Below, piece after piece: positions 45,133 to 58,060 of a DNA stretch of 64,000 nt; positions within the stretch are counted from its first letter, which is position 1, and each line of letters opens with the position of its first letter. Source of the stretch: Accumulibacter sp. (lineage in GTDB: Bacteria > Pseudomonadota > Gammaproteobacteria > Burkholderiales > Rhodocyclaceae); the NCBI GenBank assembly GCA_024235715.1, contig JACKLW010000007.1:1-64000 (forward strand). The letters are read 5' to 3'. Both the position numbers and the translations under genes were made by a program. The notes below the pieces were generated by a model. It was given only the letters and a program-made list of their open reading frames with translations, searched no databases and was not told the DNA's origin.

Positions 45133-45314
45133 CCGACAATCTGCTGCTTGCCTTGGCCCTGATGCTGGTGCTCGAGGGACTGGTGCCGTTTGTGGCGCCG
45201 AGCGCCTGGCGTGAGACATTCCGTCGCCTGATCAGCTGTTCCGATGGGCAGATTCGCTTCGTTGGCCTGACGTCGATGCTGATCGGCCTGGTCCTGTTGA
45301 TGGTTTTCCGATGA
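45129..45314 (+). CDS. DUF2065 family small membrane protein (YjeT-like)
   Basis: The protein has 61 residues with two membrane helices ([20 protein letters not shown] and [17 protein letters not shown]) around a short loop ([17 protein letters not shown]). It is located between hflC and hisZ, as is usual in betaproteobacteria, overlapping both by ATGA. The function is unknown. Confidence 0.9.
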   Translation: MTDNLLLALALMLVLEGLVPFVAPSAWRETFRRLISCSDGQIRFVGLTSMLIGLVLLMVFR

Positions 45315-46468
45315 ACTGGCTGCTCCCCGAATACCTTGCCGACGCGCTGCCGTCCGAAGCTGCGCAAATCGAACGTCTGCGCCGTACGCTACTGGATCTG
45401 TTCCGGGTCCATGGCTATGAGCTGGTCATGCCGCCGCTGCTGGAACACCTGGATTCCCTGCTCACCGGTTCCGGGCACGACCTGAAGCTGCGTACCTTCA
45501 AGCTGGTCGACCAGTTGTCGGGACGGACGCTCGGCGTGCGCGCCGACATGACGCCGCAGGTGGCGCGCATCGATGCGCATCTGCTCAATCGCCAGGGAGT
45601 GACCCGGCTGTGCTATTGCGACAGCGTGCTGCACACCCTGCCAGCGTCGCTGGCGGCGAGTCGCGAACCGATCCAGTTGGGCGCCGAGATCTTCGGACAT
45701 GCGGGTCTGGCGGCGGATCGCGAAGTGATCCGCCTGATGGCCGACGCACTGGGCGCCGCCGGCGCGCCGGCGGCGCGAATCGATCTCGGTCACGTCGGCG
45801 TCTTTCGCGCACTCGCCGACGCAGCCGGGCTCGAGGGGGAACTCGAGGGCTTGCTGCTGCAGTTGCTGCAGGACAAGGACGTGCCGAGCCTGCGTGAGTG
45901 TTGCAGCCGGCTGGACGAGCCTTTCCGTTCGGCGCTGCTCTCCCTGCCGGACCTCTATGGCGGCGTCGAAACGCTTGCCTCTGCCGGCAGAGCCTTGCCG
46001 GCGCTGCCAGCGATCACGGCAGCGCTGGACGCTCTGCGCGAGTTGCAGGCCTCGCTGCCGAAGCTGCCGCTGTCCTTCGATCTGGCGGACCTGCGTGGCT
46101 ACCACTACCACAACGGCGTCGTCTTCGCCGCGTATCACGCCGCGTTTCCGAGCGCCATCGCGCTCGGCGGACGCTATGACGGCGTCGGCAAGGCTTTCGG
46201 CCGTGCGCGGCCGGCTACCGGCTTTTCGTTGGACCTGCGCGAACTGGCGCGGCTGACGGCGCGCGGCGAGGGCGCCAGGGCGATCCTGGCGCCGTGTTCG
46301 CTTGCCAGCGCGGCCTTGGGGGACATCATCGCTTCGTTGCGAGCACAAGGTGAGGTGGTCGTGGAACTGCTGCCGGACGAGCTGGGCAGCGACGGACCGC
46401 TGTGCGACCGGCAACTGGTCGAGCGCAATGGGCAATGGCTAATCGAGGCAATCAACAGGGACGGATGA
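45311..46468 (+). CDS. hisZ: ATP phosphoribosyltransferase regulatory subunit HisZ
   Basis: HisZ is a catalytically dead histidyl-tRNA-synthetase-like protein that partners the short HisG in histidine synthesis. It has 385 residues with class II synthetase-like blocks: [64 protein letters not shown] and [27 protein letters not shown]. It is coupled to the DUF2065 gene upstream and to purA downstream. Confidence 0.95.
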   Translation: MNWLLPEYLADALPSEAAQIERLRRTLLDLFRVHGYELVMPPLLEHLDSLLTGSGHDLKLRTFKLVDQLSGRTLGVRADMTPQVARIDAHLLNRQGVTRLCYCDSVLHTLPASLAASREPIQLGAEIFGHAGLAADREVIRLMADALGAAGAPAARIDLGHVGVFRALADAAGLEGELEGLLLQLLQDKDVPSLRECCSRLDEPFRSALLSLPDLYGGVETLASAGRALPALPAITAALDALRELQASLPKLPLSFDLADLRGYHYHNGVVFAAYHAAFPSAIALGGRYDGVGKAFGRARPATGFSLDLRELARLTARGEGARAILAPCSLASAALGDIIASLRAQGEVVVELLPDELGSDGPLCDRQLVERNGQWLIEAINRDG

Positions 46469-46473
46469 CAAGC

Positions 46474-47781
46474 ATGGCCAAGAACGTCGTAGTCGTGGGT
46501 ACTCAATGGGGCGACGAGGGCAAGGGCAAGATCGTTGACTGGCTGACCGATCGCGCGAAGGGAGTCGTTCGTTTCCAGGGCGGCCACAATGCGGGTCATA
46601 CGCTGGTTGTTGGCGAGACGGTCTACAAGCTCAATCTGGTGCCCTCGGGTATCGTTCGCGAGGAGGTCGATTGCTTCATCGGTAATGGTGTGGTGCTTGA
46701 CATCCATCACCTGATCAGCGAAATACGCGTCCTGGAGGCGGGGAACATCGACGTGCGCCGGCGTCTCAGGATCAGTCCCGGTTGCCCGCTGATCCTCGGC
46801 TACCACTCGGCACTCGATCACGCGCGTGAGGCCGCCAAGTGCGCCGATCTGAGGATCGGTACCACCGGCAAGGGCATCGGCCCGGCCTACGAAGACAAGG
46901 TGGCGCGTCGCGCACTGCGGGTCTACGACCTGTTCTATCCGGCGCGTTTTGCCGAGCGCGTGCGGGAGAATCTTGATTATCACAACTTTGTCCTGACTCG
47001 CTATCTGGGTGCCCAGGCCGTCGATTGCGATGCTGTCCTGGCGCAGGCGATGGCTGATGCAGAAGAGATAAAGCCTTTGGTTGCCGACGTCTCGGCGGCC
47101 CTGCACGCACTCAACAAGGGTGGTCATAACCTGCTTTTCGAGGGCGCCCAGGGTGCGCTGCTCGACATCGATCATGGCACCTACCCGTTCGTGACCTCGT
47201 CGAACTGCGTCGCCGGCCAGGCGGCGGCGGGCGCCGGGGTCGGCCCGGGGATGCTGCATTACGTCCTTGGCATCACCAAGGCGTATTGCACGCGCGTCGG
47301 CGGCGGTCCGTTCCCGAGCGAGCTGGATATCGACCAGGAGGGCCTGCCTGGCTACCAGATGTCACAGAAAGGGCGCGAATTCGGCACCGTCACCGGACGC
47401 AAGCGCCGCTGTGGCTGGCTCGATGTGGCGGCGCTCAGGCGTTCGATCCAGATCAACGGGGTGAGCGGCCTGTGTATCACCAAACTCGACGTCCTCGACG
47501 GGCTTTCCGAGCTGAAAATCTGTACCGGCTATGGGCTTGACGGAAAGACCGTCGATCTGCTGCCGATGGGTGCAGACGACGTTGCGGCCTGTGAGCCGGT
47601 ACTCGAGACCTTGCCGGGCTGGTCGGGGTCGACGGCCGGTGCCAGTACGATGGAAGCGCTGCCGGTCGCGGCGCGCGCCTATCTCGCGCGTATCGAAGAG
47701 CTGTGCGAGGTGCCGATCGATATCGTGTCGACCGGGCCGGAACGCCGCGAAACCGTCGTGCACCGCCATCCGCTGGGCTGA
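46474..47781 (+). CDS. purA: Adenylosuccinate synthetase
   Basis: PurA makes adenylosuccinate from IMP, aspartate and GTP. From ATG at 46474 ([20 protein letters not shown]) it has 435 residues with the GDEGKGK phosphate loop, [54 protein letters not shown] and the C-terminal GPERRE. An alternative start at 46465 (MTSMAKN) overlaps the hisZ stop as ATGA and cannot be excluded. Confidence 0.97.
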   Translation: MAKNVVVVGTQWGDEGKGKIVDWLTDRAKGVVRFQGGHNAGHTLVVGETVYKLNLVPSGIVREEVDCFIGNGVVLDIHHLISEIRVLEAGNIDVRRRLRISPGCPLILGYHSALDHAREAAKCADLRIGTTGKGIGPAYEDKVARRALRVYDLFYPARFAERVRENLDYHNFVLTRYLGAQAVDCDAVLAQAMADAEEIKPLVADVSAALHALNKGGHNLLFEGAQGALLDIDHGTYPFVTSSNCVAGQAAAGAGVGPGMLHYVLGITKAYCTRVGGGPFPSELDIDQEGLPGYQMSQKGREFGTVTGRKRRCGWLDVAALRRSIQINGVSGLCITKLDVLDGLSELKICTGYGLDGKTVDLLPMGADDVAACEPVLETLPGWSGSTAGASTMEALPVAARAYLARIEELCEVPIDIVSTGPERRETVVHRHPLG

Positions 47782-47904
47782 CCAGGCCGCGCATTTCCGT
47801 GTCCTGCCCGTTCCTGATGCGGAGGGATAGCAGCTAGCGGACTGGCAGCATGCCGGTCTGGCGCCTGTTCCCTCTCGCTCGGCGCGGCGGGCGGCGCTGA
47901 CGTC

Positions 47905-47932
47905 TCGACAGCTGCCCGTTCCTGGCTATCAT
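47905..47932 (+). promoter_or_regulatory. Probable promoter before the unknown gene at 47963
   Basis: TCGACA (47905-47910), a 16-base spacer and TATCAT (47927-47932) lie 30 bases before the ATG, which has the ribosome site AGGAGAAGG. The -35 matches consensus at 5 of 6 positions. Confidence 0.5.
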
Positions 47933-47962
47933 GCGATTAGTCTTCCGGTAGCAGGAGAAGGC

Positions 47963-49144
47963 ATGGGAATTCTCGGCTGGTTCATGAACCGGCCGGCGCC
48001 GTTCGATACCGGTCGCGTGTCGGAGACAATGGTTCGTCGTGCCACCGAGAAGGCGATCGCCCTCACCAACCCGCGGCTGAGCGTACTGTCATCGTGCCAT
48101 GCGCGTCTGGCGCCGGCAATTTCCACGGCGATCAGGTATCTGCGTGCGATGGTCGATGCTCTGCCCGCCGCGAAGGCCGTCTCGCCGACCGGCTGGTCGT
48201 CGGATCCCGCCCTGCGGGCGTTCTTCGTCGCGCCGTCGGATATCCCGGCCGCGCTGGGACGCTCGGACAATGTGCGCACCCTGTTCGACAAATACCCCCC
48301 TGGTCGACGAGGCGTGCGTGGTCCTGGGCATGGCGTTGAACGAGCGACGCGGCCTGGGACTTGCCCTGCACGGCGAAATCGTCCGCCGTGACGTGATCCA
48401 GACGAGCGTCGGTTTCTCGGATCAGAGCGGGCGCACATCTGTGCTCAGGACGATTCCGAGTTGCGCCACCTGGTCGGTGTGCAAGCCTGCGAGTACCTGC
48501 TTGCGCAGGCCCTGTCGGAGATCGGCGAGGATCGGCTCGAAAGGCAGGAACTGGAGGGGAATCGTGCACTGATCCGGGCGCCTCTGCGCCTTCTTCGCCG
48601 GCAGGGGCCGGGGCTGGGATCGATGTTCGGCGCCGCGCCTGGCGACGCTTCCGAGCAGGCCGAACGACAGGCGAAGCTGCTCGAGAACGAGCGCCAGCTG
48701 GAAGTGATCGGTGACAGTCAGTCGGCGCTGGAGATGGAACTCGAGTGCCTGAAGAAAGTGCTCGCGCACCCCGCGCGTTACGTGCGCGTGGAGCAGAAGC
48801 GCTTGCGGATGAACACGATGCATGTGCTGGTGGAAGAAGGAAGTGCCGATCGGGCAGCCGAGGTCGACTTCTCGCTGGCAGAACTGACCGGCGCGCCAAC
48901 GGTGCGGCGGGCATTCATCCTGGCGCGTTTCTCCCGCGCCGATCTGCCCGCACGGGCGATCAACTTCGACGCCGCCGCGCGTTATTTCCAGAGCTCCGGG
49001 AGAGGCGCGCCCGGTGGATGGTTTGACCGCCTTTTTGCTGCTTCTGCCGGTGGCGAAGTGTACAATCCCACGCTAATGGCACTGCGGCCGCAGGTCCGCC
49101 ATTCACTCAGGAGGATCAGGGATGACTCGAGAGGAACTTCGTGA
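47963..49144 (+). CDS. Hypothetical protein (about 393 residues), interrupted by two compensating single-base indels
   Basis: The first frame (MGILGWFMNRPAPFDTGRVSE ... NVRTLFDKY) and the last (SELRHLVGVQACEYLLAQ ... to 49144) are in the same phase, but about 140 bases between them read sensibly only in another frame (LVDEACVVLGMALNERR, GLALHGEIVRRDVIQT). One extra C in the six-C run at 48295-48300 and one missing G near 48437-48440 explain this. The repaired protein is soluble, with a helical middle (DASEQAERQAKLLENERQLEVIGDSQSAL split over a coiled region) and no known motif. It has a good promoter and AGGAGAAGG ribosome site and overlaps the phasin-like gene by 23 bases. The function is unknown. 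Confidence 0.7.
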
Positions 49145-49613
49145 CCAGTTGTTTGCGCCGGTTCTGCAGTGGACGCGACTCGGGCGGCAGAGCAGCCGCC
49201 TGATGACCGCCAGCACCGCCGTTCTCAGTTATCGCAGTCGCCGCCTGCTGCGGGCGGGAGCGATCTCACGGCAGGCCGACTGGGACGAGGTGGCCCTGAT
49301 GACGCGTGAGAAGGTCGAGGTGCCAATTGAAGCGGCCACCGCAATGGCCGTGGCGGCGGTGCCGGCCGTGCGTCAATTCTGGACGCATGCCGGGCTGTCG
49401 ATGCTGGCGTGTACCAGCGACACCCTGTCCCTGGCCGGCAGTCGCAGCGCCGACGATTTCCGCGAACGGCAGGTGGCATTGTGCACGACCTTGATCAATG
49501 CGTCGGTCGGCTGGTGTCGCCTTTTTGGTACGGTCGCGGAGATCGCCGGGCAGGGGGTGTCGCCAGTCCTTCGCCAGGTGGAAGCAAATGCGGAGCGGCT
49601 GGCCAGGCACTGA
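49122..49613 (+). CDS. Phasin-like (PHA granule-associated) protein
   Basis: The protein has 163 residues, mostly amphipathic helix without membrane spans (LRDQLFAPVLQWTRLGRQSS, EVALMTREKVEVPIEAATAMA, ALCTTLINASVGWCRLFGTVAE), ending in a helix with QVEANAERLARH. Size and helix pattern fit phasins, which coat polyhydroxyalkanoate granules; MTREKVEV and the 'n-x-x-R/N' pattern of repeats are suggestive rather than decisive. A PHA role would suit an Accumulibacter-like host. It overlaps the upstream unknown gene, so the two are probably one operon. Confidence 0.6.
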   Translation: MTREELRDQLFAPVLQWTRLGRQSSRLMTASTAVLSYRSRRLLRAGAISRQADWDEVALMTREKVEVPIEAATAMAVAAVPAVRQFWTHAGLSMLACTSDTLSLAGSRSADDFRERQVALCTTLINASVGWCRLFGTVAEIAGQGVSPVLRQVEANAERLARH

Positions 49614-50086
49614 CCTGCTGGCGACTGCTGCGGTTCCTTTCGGTGGGCATGGCTGAGGGGTCGCCCGGCGCTGCAACCGGGCAATGAGTGCGTTTTTCGG
49701 CTATGGCGGCCGGGAAGCGCTAACGCCGCGATGCCCGCGCACGGCATTTGTCCCAGGCGACAAAGAGCTTGCGGCGCGAGCAGGTGGCGAGCCTCGTCCG
49801 ATGCGCGGCGGTAGCGTCGCGAAACAGTGTTGGCAGCACTTCCCGAACGCCATCCGGCGCTGACCGCGCAGGCCGCTGGTGGCGGTGTGGAATCGTTCCG
49901 CAAACGGTTGCTGACCCGCATCCGCTGAGGATCCGCATGTTTCTGCGGTCCGGCTCGCCCGATGTCACGAAAACGCCCGAAAATCAGCCACTCGGCGAGC
50001 CCGAGGAGGGGTCGGGCGTGCTAGAATCATGGGCTTGATCAAGACGATGACATCCCCCTGGAAGTCACGTCATCAGCGGATAGAAG
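49614..50086. other. gyrA upstream region, no supported gene
   Basis: These 473 bases lie between the phasin-like gene and gyrA. Frames at 49720-49968 (minus) and 49748-50038 (plus) have random-looking, Arg-rich translations and no ribosome site. The last 70 bases contain the gyrA promoter. Confidence 0.45.
50020..50028 (+). promoter_or_regulatory. Extended -10 promoter of gyrA
   Basis: TGCTAGAAT is a TGn-extended -10 (TAGAAT, 50023-50028) 58 bases before the gyrA ATG. No good -35 is seen, as is common for extended -10 promoters. Confidence 0.55.
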
Positions 50087-52711
<2,625 letters not shown>

Positions 52712-52787
52712 AAGGCATGCCTCGCATCACGTTCGCGGCAGTGGCTTTGCTTGCCGGGTGGCCAGCAAACCAGACGGAAGCGCTTTG

Positions 52788-53879
52788 ATGAACGACGATC
52801 TGCAGAGCGAGCTGGCGGCCGTCCGCCAGCAGATCGACAGCCTCGACGGGCAATTGCTCGAGCTGTTGAACCAGCGTGCCCGCTTTGCCCAGCAGGTGGG
52901 TGAGATCAAGGCACGTCACGGCGAGGCGGGTTTCATCTATCGCCCCGAACGCGAAGCGCAGGTCTTGCATCGCATCCAGGAACGCAACCCCGGGCCACTG
53001 TCGCACGAGACCGTGACCTGGTTTTTCCGCGAGGTGATGTCGGCCTGCCTGTCACTCGAGCAGCCGCTTGGAATAGCATTCCTGGGCCCGCTCGGAACCT
53101 TTTCCGAGGGCGCGGCGACCAAGCACTTCGGCCACGCCGCGCGCCTGATGCCGCAAATCTCGATCGACGACATTTTCCGGGAAGTCGAGGCCTGCCATGC
53201 CGACTATGCAGTGGTTCCGATCGAGAATTCGACCGAGGGCGCCATCGGGCGCACGCTCGACCTGCTGTTGACCACGCCGTTGAAGATCTGCGGCGAAGTG
53301 GTGTTGCGCATCCACCAGCACCTGCTGTCCAACGCGGGCTCGCTGGGCGAAGTGACGAAAGTCTATTCACACGCGCAGTCGCTGGCGCAATGCCACGAGT
53401 GGCTGAACCGCTCGCTGCCGCATGCGCAGCGTATTTCGGTGGGCAGCAATGCGCAGGCCGCGCAACTCGCCGCGGCCGAGCCAGGGGCAGCAGCGCTCGC
53501 CGGCCAGGCGGCCGCAGACCGCTATGGTCTGCCACAACTGGCCAGCAACGTCGAGGACGAACCGAACAACACGACGCGCTTCGTGGTTCTCGGCCGTCAG
53601 GACGCGGGACCGTCGGGACGTGACCGGACTTCGCTGATCATGTCGGCGCACAACCAGACCGGGGCGCTCAGCAAGCTGCTGGCGCCGTTCTCGGATGCCG
53701 GCGTCTCGATGACCCGGCTCGAGTCGCGTCCGGCGCGTCACACCTTGTGGGCCTACGTATTCTTCGTCGATCTCGAAGGCCACCGTGACGACGCAGCGGT
53801 CGCCAGCGCGCTCGCCGAACTTGCTCGCCGTGCCCCCTATCTCAAGCTCCTTGGTTCTTACCCGATGGCCGCCTACTAG
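52788..53879 (+). CDS. pheA: Bifunctional chorismate mutase / prephenate dehydratase (P-protein)
   Basis: PheA converts chorismate to phenylpyruvate in phenylalanine synthesis. It has 363 residues from ATG at 52788; the open frame above belongs to gyrA in another phase. The chorismate mutase domain (1-90) reads AAVRQQIDSLDGQLLELLNQRARF. The dehydratase domain (95-275) shows FLGPLGTFSEGAA, PIENSTEGAIG and NNTTRFVVLG. The ACT regulatory domain (about 283-355) contains NQTGALSKLLAPF and the ESRP motif, so feedback inhibition by phenylalanine is expected. Confidence 0.97.
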   Translation: MNDDLQSELAAVRQQIDSLDGQLLELLNQRARFAQQVGEIKARHGEAGFIYRPEREAQVLHRIQERNPGPLSHETVTWFFREVMSACLSLEQPLGIAFLGPLGTFSEGAATKHFGHAARLMPQISIDDIFREVEACHADYAVVPIENSTEGAIGRTLDLLLTTPLKICGEVVLRIHQHLLSNAGSLGEVTKVYSHAQSLAQCHEWLNRSLPHAQRISVGSNAQAAQLAAAEPGAAALAGQAAADRYGLPQLASNVEDEPNNTTRFVVLGRQDAGPSGRDRTSLIMSAHNQTGALSKLLAPFSDAGVSMTRLESRPARHTLWAYVFFVDLEGHRDDAAVASALAELARRAPYLKLLGSYPMAAY

Positions 53880-53907
53880 GCAGCTCGGACACTTTCGAGG
53901 AACGTAG

Positions 53908-55005
53908 ATGCCACCCAGCGCCCAAGCATTGCCTGCATTGCCCTACATCCGCGCGATTTCGCCCTATCAGCCGGGCAAACCGATTACCCAGCTGGCGCGT
54001 GATCTGGGCCTGGCGGTCGAGCAGATCGTCAAGCTGGCTTCCAACGAGAACCCGCTCGGCATGAGTCCCAAGGCGCAGGCGGCGGTCGCCGAAGCCGTCT
54101 CCGGCCTGTCTCGCTATCCGGATGACTTCGCCCTGAAGCAGGCCCTCGCCGAGCGTAGCGGCCTGGGAATGGAGCGCATCGTTCTCGGCAACGGGTCGAA
54201 TGACGTGCTCGACCTGATCGCGCGTGTCTTTCTCGCACCGGGCCGTTCGGCGATCTTTTCGCAGTATGCCTTTGCTGTCTATCCGCTGGCGACGATGTCA
54301 GCCGGTGGCGAGCCGATAGCGGTTGCCGCCAGCGACTACGGTCACGACCTGGGCGCGATGCTGGCGGCAATCCGGCCCGATACGCGGCTGATCTGGATTG
54401 CCAACCCGAACAATCCGACCGGCACCTTCCTGCCCTATTCGCAACTCGAGGTTTTTCTGCAGGCTGTTCCGCCCGACGTCGTGGTAGTGCTCGACGAGGC
54501 GTACAACGAATACCTGCCGCCGGCCGAACGCGTCGAAACGACCCGTTGGCTGGCCGCATTCCCGAATCTGGTGATTACCCGCACCTTTTCGAAGATCTAC
54601 GGTCTGGCGGGGCTGCGCATCGGCTATGCCCTGTGCTCGGCCGAAGTCGCCGATCTGATGAATCGCGTTCGTCAACCATTCAATTGCAACAACCTCGCCC
54701 TCGCTGCCGCGCTGGCGGCGCTCGACGACCACGAATTCGTTGCCAGGAGCTACACCCTGAACCGCACGGGCATGGCGCAGATCGTTGCCGGACTCAAACG
54801 GCTGGGTTGCCGCCACATCCCCTCGCACGGCAATTTCGTCACCTTCAACGTCGCCGAGGCGGCCACGGTGAACCAGAAACTGCTCAGGATTGGCGTCATC
54901 GTTCGCCCGATCGCCGCTTACGGGATGCCGGACTGGCTGCGGGTAACGATTGGCACGGAAAGCGAAAACAGCCGCTTTCTCGAAGCACTGGAGTTGTCCC
55001 TATGA
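53908..55005 (+). CDS. hisC: Histidinol-phosphate aminotransferase
   Basis: This class II PLP aminotransferase has 365 residues. Landmarks: KLASNENPLGMSPKAQAAV, GNGSNDVLDLIARVFL, NPNNPTGTFL, VVLDEAYNEY and the PLP lysine in RTFSKIYGLAGLRIGY. In this aromatic cluster it probably also acts on aromatic amino acids, as HisC copies beside pheA/tyrA/aroA do in betaproteobacteria (an inference from context). Confidence 0.95.
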   Translation: MPPSAQALPALPYIRAISPYQPGKPITQLARDLGLAVEQIVKLASNENPLGMSPKAQAAVAEAVSGLSRYPDDFALKQALAERSGLGMERIVLGNGSNDVLDLIARVFLAPGRSAIFSQYAFAVYPLATMSAGGEPIAVAASDYGHDLGAMLAAIRPDTRLIWIANPNNPTGTFLPYSQLEVFLQAVPPDVVVVLDEAYNEYLPPAERVETTRWLAAFPNLVITRTFSKIYGLAGLRIGYALCSAEVADLMNRVRQPFNCNNLALAAALAALDDHEFVARSYTLNRTGMAQIVAGLKRLGCRHIPSHGNFVTFNVAEAATVNQKLLRIGVIVRPIAAYGMPDWLRVTIGTESENSRFLEALELSL

Positions 55006-55030
55006 ACAAAAACCTGGTTGCTTGCCTGCC

Positions 55031-55918
55031 ATGAGCGGCGATGCGCCGTTTGGCAAGGTCGTCGTCTTCGGCGTCGGCCTGATCGGGGGATCCTTCGCGC
55101 TGGCCCTGAAGGCGGCCGGGCAGGTTGGCGAGGTGGTCGGCTTCGGACGTACGCTCGGCTCGCTGACGCAGGCGCTCGAACTCGGGATCGTCGATCGCGC
55201 CGGTTTCAATGTCGGCCAGGAGGTGTCGAATGCGGACCTGGTGCTGATCGCCACCCCGGTCGGGACGACGCCGGAGGTGATGGCGCGCATTGCGCCCTGC
55301 CTGGGTCCGCAGACGGTCGTCAGCGACGCCGGCAGTACCAAGGAGGATGTCGTCCGCGCGGCGCGCGCGCATTTTGGCGAGCAACTGCGGCAGTTCGTCC
55401 CCGCGCATCCGATCGCCGGCGCCGAGAACAGTGGCGCGCTCGCCGCGCGGCCCGATCTCTACCAGGAAAAGCGGGTGGTGCTGACGCCCTTGCCGGAGAG
55501 CAGTGAGGCGAGCGTCGCCCGCGTGCGCTTGGCGTGGGAAGCCTGCGGGGGCGTGATCACGGAGTTGCTGCCGGCTGAACACGATCGCGTCTTCGCTGCC
55601 GTCAGCCACCTGCCGCACCTGTTGTCGTTTGCCCTGGTGCACGACCTCGCCCGCCGCGACAATCGCGAGCTGTTGTTTGCCTACGCCGCCAGCGGTTTTC
55701 GCGACTTCACGCGGATTGCGGCCAGTCACCCCGAGATGTGGCGCGACATCTGCCTCGCCAACCGGACCGCACTGCTCGAGGAACTCGACCGCTACCGGGC
55801 GCAGCTCGACGAGCTGCGTGACGCCCTGCAGCGTGGCGACGGTGCCAGCCTGGAAGCGACTTTCGACGTTGCCAGGACGACCCGGCGAGAATGGGCCGAG
55901 GGCAAGGCAAGGAAGTGA
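55031..55918 (+). CDS. tyrA: Prephenate dehydrogenase
   Basis: This enzyme performs NAD(P)-dependent oxidative decarboxylation of prephenate (or arogenate) for tyrosine. It has 295 residues from ATG at 55031. The Rossmann loop is [18 protein letters not shown], and the substrate region shows [38 protein letters not shown] and [18 protein letters not shown]. The upstream open frame from 54950 overlaps hisC and is not used. It is followed by aroA/cmk, whose ribosome site lies in the end of this gene. Confidence 0.95.
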   Translation: MSGDAPFGKVVVFGVGLIGGSFALALKAAGQVGEVVGFGRTLGSLTQALELGIVDRAGFNVGQEVSNADLVLIATPVGTTPEVMARIAPCLGPQTVVSDAGSTKEDVVRAARAHFGEQLRQFVPAHPIAGAENSGALAARPDLYQEKRVVLTPLPESSEASVARVRLAWEACGGVITELLPAEHDRVFAAVSHLPHLLSFALVHDLARRDNRELLFAYAASGFRDFTRIAASHPEMWRDICLANRTALLEELDRYRAQLDELRDALQRGDGASLEATFDVARTTRREWAEGKARK

Positions 55919-55920
55919 GC

Positions 55921-57870
55921 GTGGATTACATTGACTTGCCGCAGGTGCTCTCGGCCCGGGGAACGGTTCGCCTGCCCGGCTCGAAGAGCATATCCAACCG
56001 CTTGCTGCTGCTGGCCGCGCTGGCCAGCGGCGAAACCGAACTTCACGACCTGCTGGCGTCGGACGACACGGCGCGCATGATCGAAGCGCTGCGCTCTCTG
56101 GGTGTCGGGATCGAGCCTCTGGCGGAAGACGCTTTTCGTGTCAACGGCGTCGGCGGCTCGTTTCCGGTTCGCCAGGCCGATCTGTTTCTCGGCAATGCCG
56201 GCACCGCCTTCCGTTCGCTGACCGCGGTGCTGGCGCTGGCTGGTGGCGACTATCGGCTGTCGGGCGTGCCGCGCATGCACGAGCGGCCGATCGGCGATCT
56301 GGTTGACGGCTTGCGGCAGCTGGGTGCCGGGATTCGCTATCTGGATGGCGAGGGTTTTCCGCCCCTGCGAATTTCGTCGCCCGGGCCTTGCGCCGCTGCT
56401 GTGGTCAGGCTGCGTGCCGACGTGTCGAGCCAGTTCCTCACCGGCCTGCTGATGGCCTTGCCCTTGCGCGGCGTCGAAACGACGGTGGAAGTGGTCGGTG
56501 AACTCATCTCCAGACCCTACGTCGAGCTGACGCTGGCCAGCATGGCGCGCTTTGGCGTGCAGGTGATCCGCGACGGCTGGCGGCGCTTCACCGTTGCGGC
56601 CGGCAGCGCGTACCGCTCCCCCGGCATCGTCCATGTCGAAGGTGATGCGTCGTCGGCGTCCTACTTTCTTGCGCTCGGCGCGATCTCTGGCGGGCCGGTG
56701 CGGGTCGAGGGTGTCTCTCTGGATTCGCTGCAGGGCGACGTCCGCTTTGCCGACGCGCTGGCCGTCATGGGCGCGACGATCACTTCCGGCGATAACTGGA
56801 TCGAAGCGACGGCCGGCAGCGGGCGGCTCCAGGGCATCACGCTGGACTGCAACCATATTCCCGATGCGGCGATGACGCTGGCCACGGTGGCCTTGTTTGC
56901 CGAAGGACCGACGAGCGTGCGCAACATCGCCAGCTGGCGCGTCAAGGAGACCGATCGCCTCGCGGCCATGGCCAGCGAGCTGCGCAAGCTGGGCGCCACC
57001 GTCGAGGAAGGTGACGATCACATCCGCGTGCTGCCACCTGCCAGCATTCGCGGGCTGCGCCCGGCGGCCATCGACACCTACGACGATCACCGCATGGCGA
57101 TGTGTTTCTCGCTGGCTGCTCTTGGCACACCGCTGCGCATCAACGAGCCGAAGGTGGTCAGCAAGACCTTTCCGGACTATTTCGAGCGCTTCGGCGCGGT
57201 GACGCGAGCGGTGCCGGTGGTGGCCATCGATGGCACTTCGGCGTCCGGGAAGGGAACCGTCGCGTCGCGCGTCGCCGACGCGCTTGGCTGGCACTACCTC
57301 GATTCCGGCGCCCTCTATCGCCTGACGGCGCTGGCCGCTCGCCGGGCCGCCGTCGACTGGCACGACGAGGCAGGCGTGGCGGCAATCGCCGCCACTCTCG
57401 ACGTCGCTTTTGCCGGCCGTGTGATCAGTCTTGCCGGCGAGGATGTCGGCGATGCCATCCGCAGCGAGGAGATTTCGGCCGGGGCGTCGCTGGTGGCTGC
57501 GCTGCCTGCGGTACGTGCCGCCCTGCTGTTTCGGCAGCGGGCGTTTCGCCGGCCTCCCGGACTGGTCGCGGACGGGCGCGATATGGGCTCGGTGGTCTTC
57601 CCCGATTCGATGACCAAGGTCTTCCTCACGGCCAGCGTCGAAGTGCGTGCGGAGAGACGCCATAAGCAGTTGATCGAAAAAGGAATCGCTGCTAGTATTG
57701 CAGCCCTCTCGCTGGATCTGCGCGAACGTGACGAACGGGATAGCCAACGTAGCGTCGCTCCGATGCAGCACAGCGCGGATGCTGAATTGCTCGACACGAC
57801 GAACCTGACCATCGCCAGCGCGGTGGCACAGGTGCTGGACTGGGTCAAGAAGGTCTCCGAAAGAGGGTGA
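55921..57870 (+). CDS. aroA-cmk: Fused 3-phosphoshikimate 1-carboxyvinyltransferase / cytidylate kinase
   Basis: The protein has about 649 residues. Residues 1-425 are EPSP synthase: [72 protein letters not shown] and [15 protein letters not shown]. After [16 protein letters not shown], with almost no linker, cytidylate kinase begins (about 430-649): [48 protein letters not shown] and [10 protein letters not shown]. One polypeptide thus makes EPSP and phosphorylates CMP. The GTG at 55921 has AAGGAA six bases upstream; an ATG at 55891 and a GTG at 55915 are alternatives. No stop or frameshift separates the halves. Confidence 0.94.
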   Translation: MDYIDLPQVLSARGTVRLPGSKSISNRLLLLAALASGETELHDLLASDDTARMIEALRSLGVGIEPLAEDAFRVNGVGGSFPVRQADLFLGNAGTAFRSLTAVLALAGGDYRLSGVPRMHERPIGDLVDGLRQLGAGIRYLDGEGFPPLRISSPGPCAAAVVRLRADVSSQFLTGLLMALPLRGVETTVEVVGELISRPYVELTLASMARFGVQVIRDGWRRFTVAAGSAYRSPGIVHVEGDASSASYFLALGAISGGPVRVEGVSLDSLQGDVRFADALAVMGATITSGDNWIEATAGSGRLQGITLDCNHIPDAAMTLATVALFAEGPTSVRNIASWRVKETDRLAAMASELRKLGATVEEGDDHIRVLPPASIRGLRPAAIDTYDDHRMAMCFSLAALGTPLRINEPKVVSKTFPDYFERFGAVTRAVPVVAIDGTSASGKGTVASRVADALGWHYLDSGALYRLTALAARRAAVDWHDEAGVAAIAATLDVAFAGRVISLAGEDVGDAIRSEEISAGASLVAALPAVRAALLFRQRAFRRPPGLVADGRDMGSVVFPDSMTKVFLTASVEVRAERRHKQLIEKGIAASIAALSLDLRERDERDSQRSVAPMQHSADAELLDTTNLTIASAVAQVLDWVKKVSERG

Positions 57871-58060
57871 AACGGTGTTTGCCGTTCGCCAAAGGTGTCG
57901 CCAGTTCCATGCGTCGTTCCGTCGGCACGGCCGCAGTCCCCTTCGGGGTCTGCCCGTGCAGTGTCCGTGCTCACCGTTTCGGTGCGCGACCCGGAGTGGC
58001 TGGTGCTGGTGATCGTTTATAACTCACCCCGCAGCTCTGCGGTCAGGTAACTCTATCCAT
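57871..58060 (+). promoter_or_regulatory. rpsA leader region with hairpin and -10-like box
   Basis: This 190-base gap holds a long hairpin at 57925-57959 (GCACGG ... CCGTGC outer stem with an inner CCCC-TTC-GGGG stem) that lacks a following T-run, and a TATAAC box at 58018-58023. S1 mRNA leaders are often structured for autoregulation; that role is only suggested here. Confidence 0.4.

Noticed and set aside
49720-50038. Short frames upstream of gyrA
   Set aside because: No ribosome site and Arg-rich composition; the region ends in the gyrA promoter.
55792-57771. 659-codon antisense frame over aroA-cmk, and a 717-codon one at 61525-63678 over hldE1/hldD
   Set aside because: Shadow frames opposite well-identified genes.
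57925-57959. Hairpin before rpsA as a Rho-independent terminator of aroA-cmk
   Set aside because: No T-run follows the stem; kept only as a structured leader.
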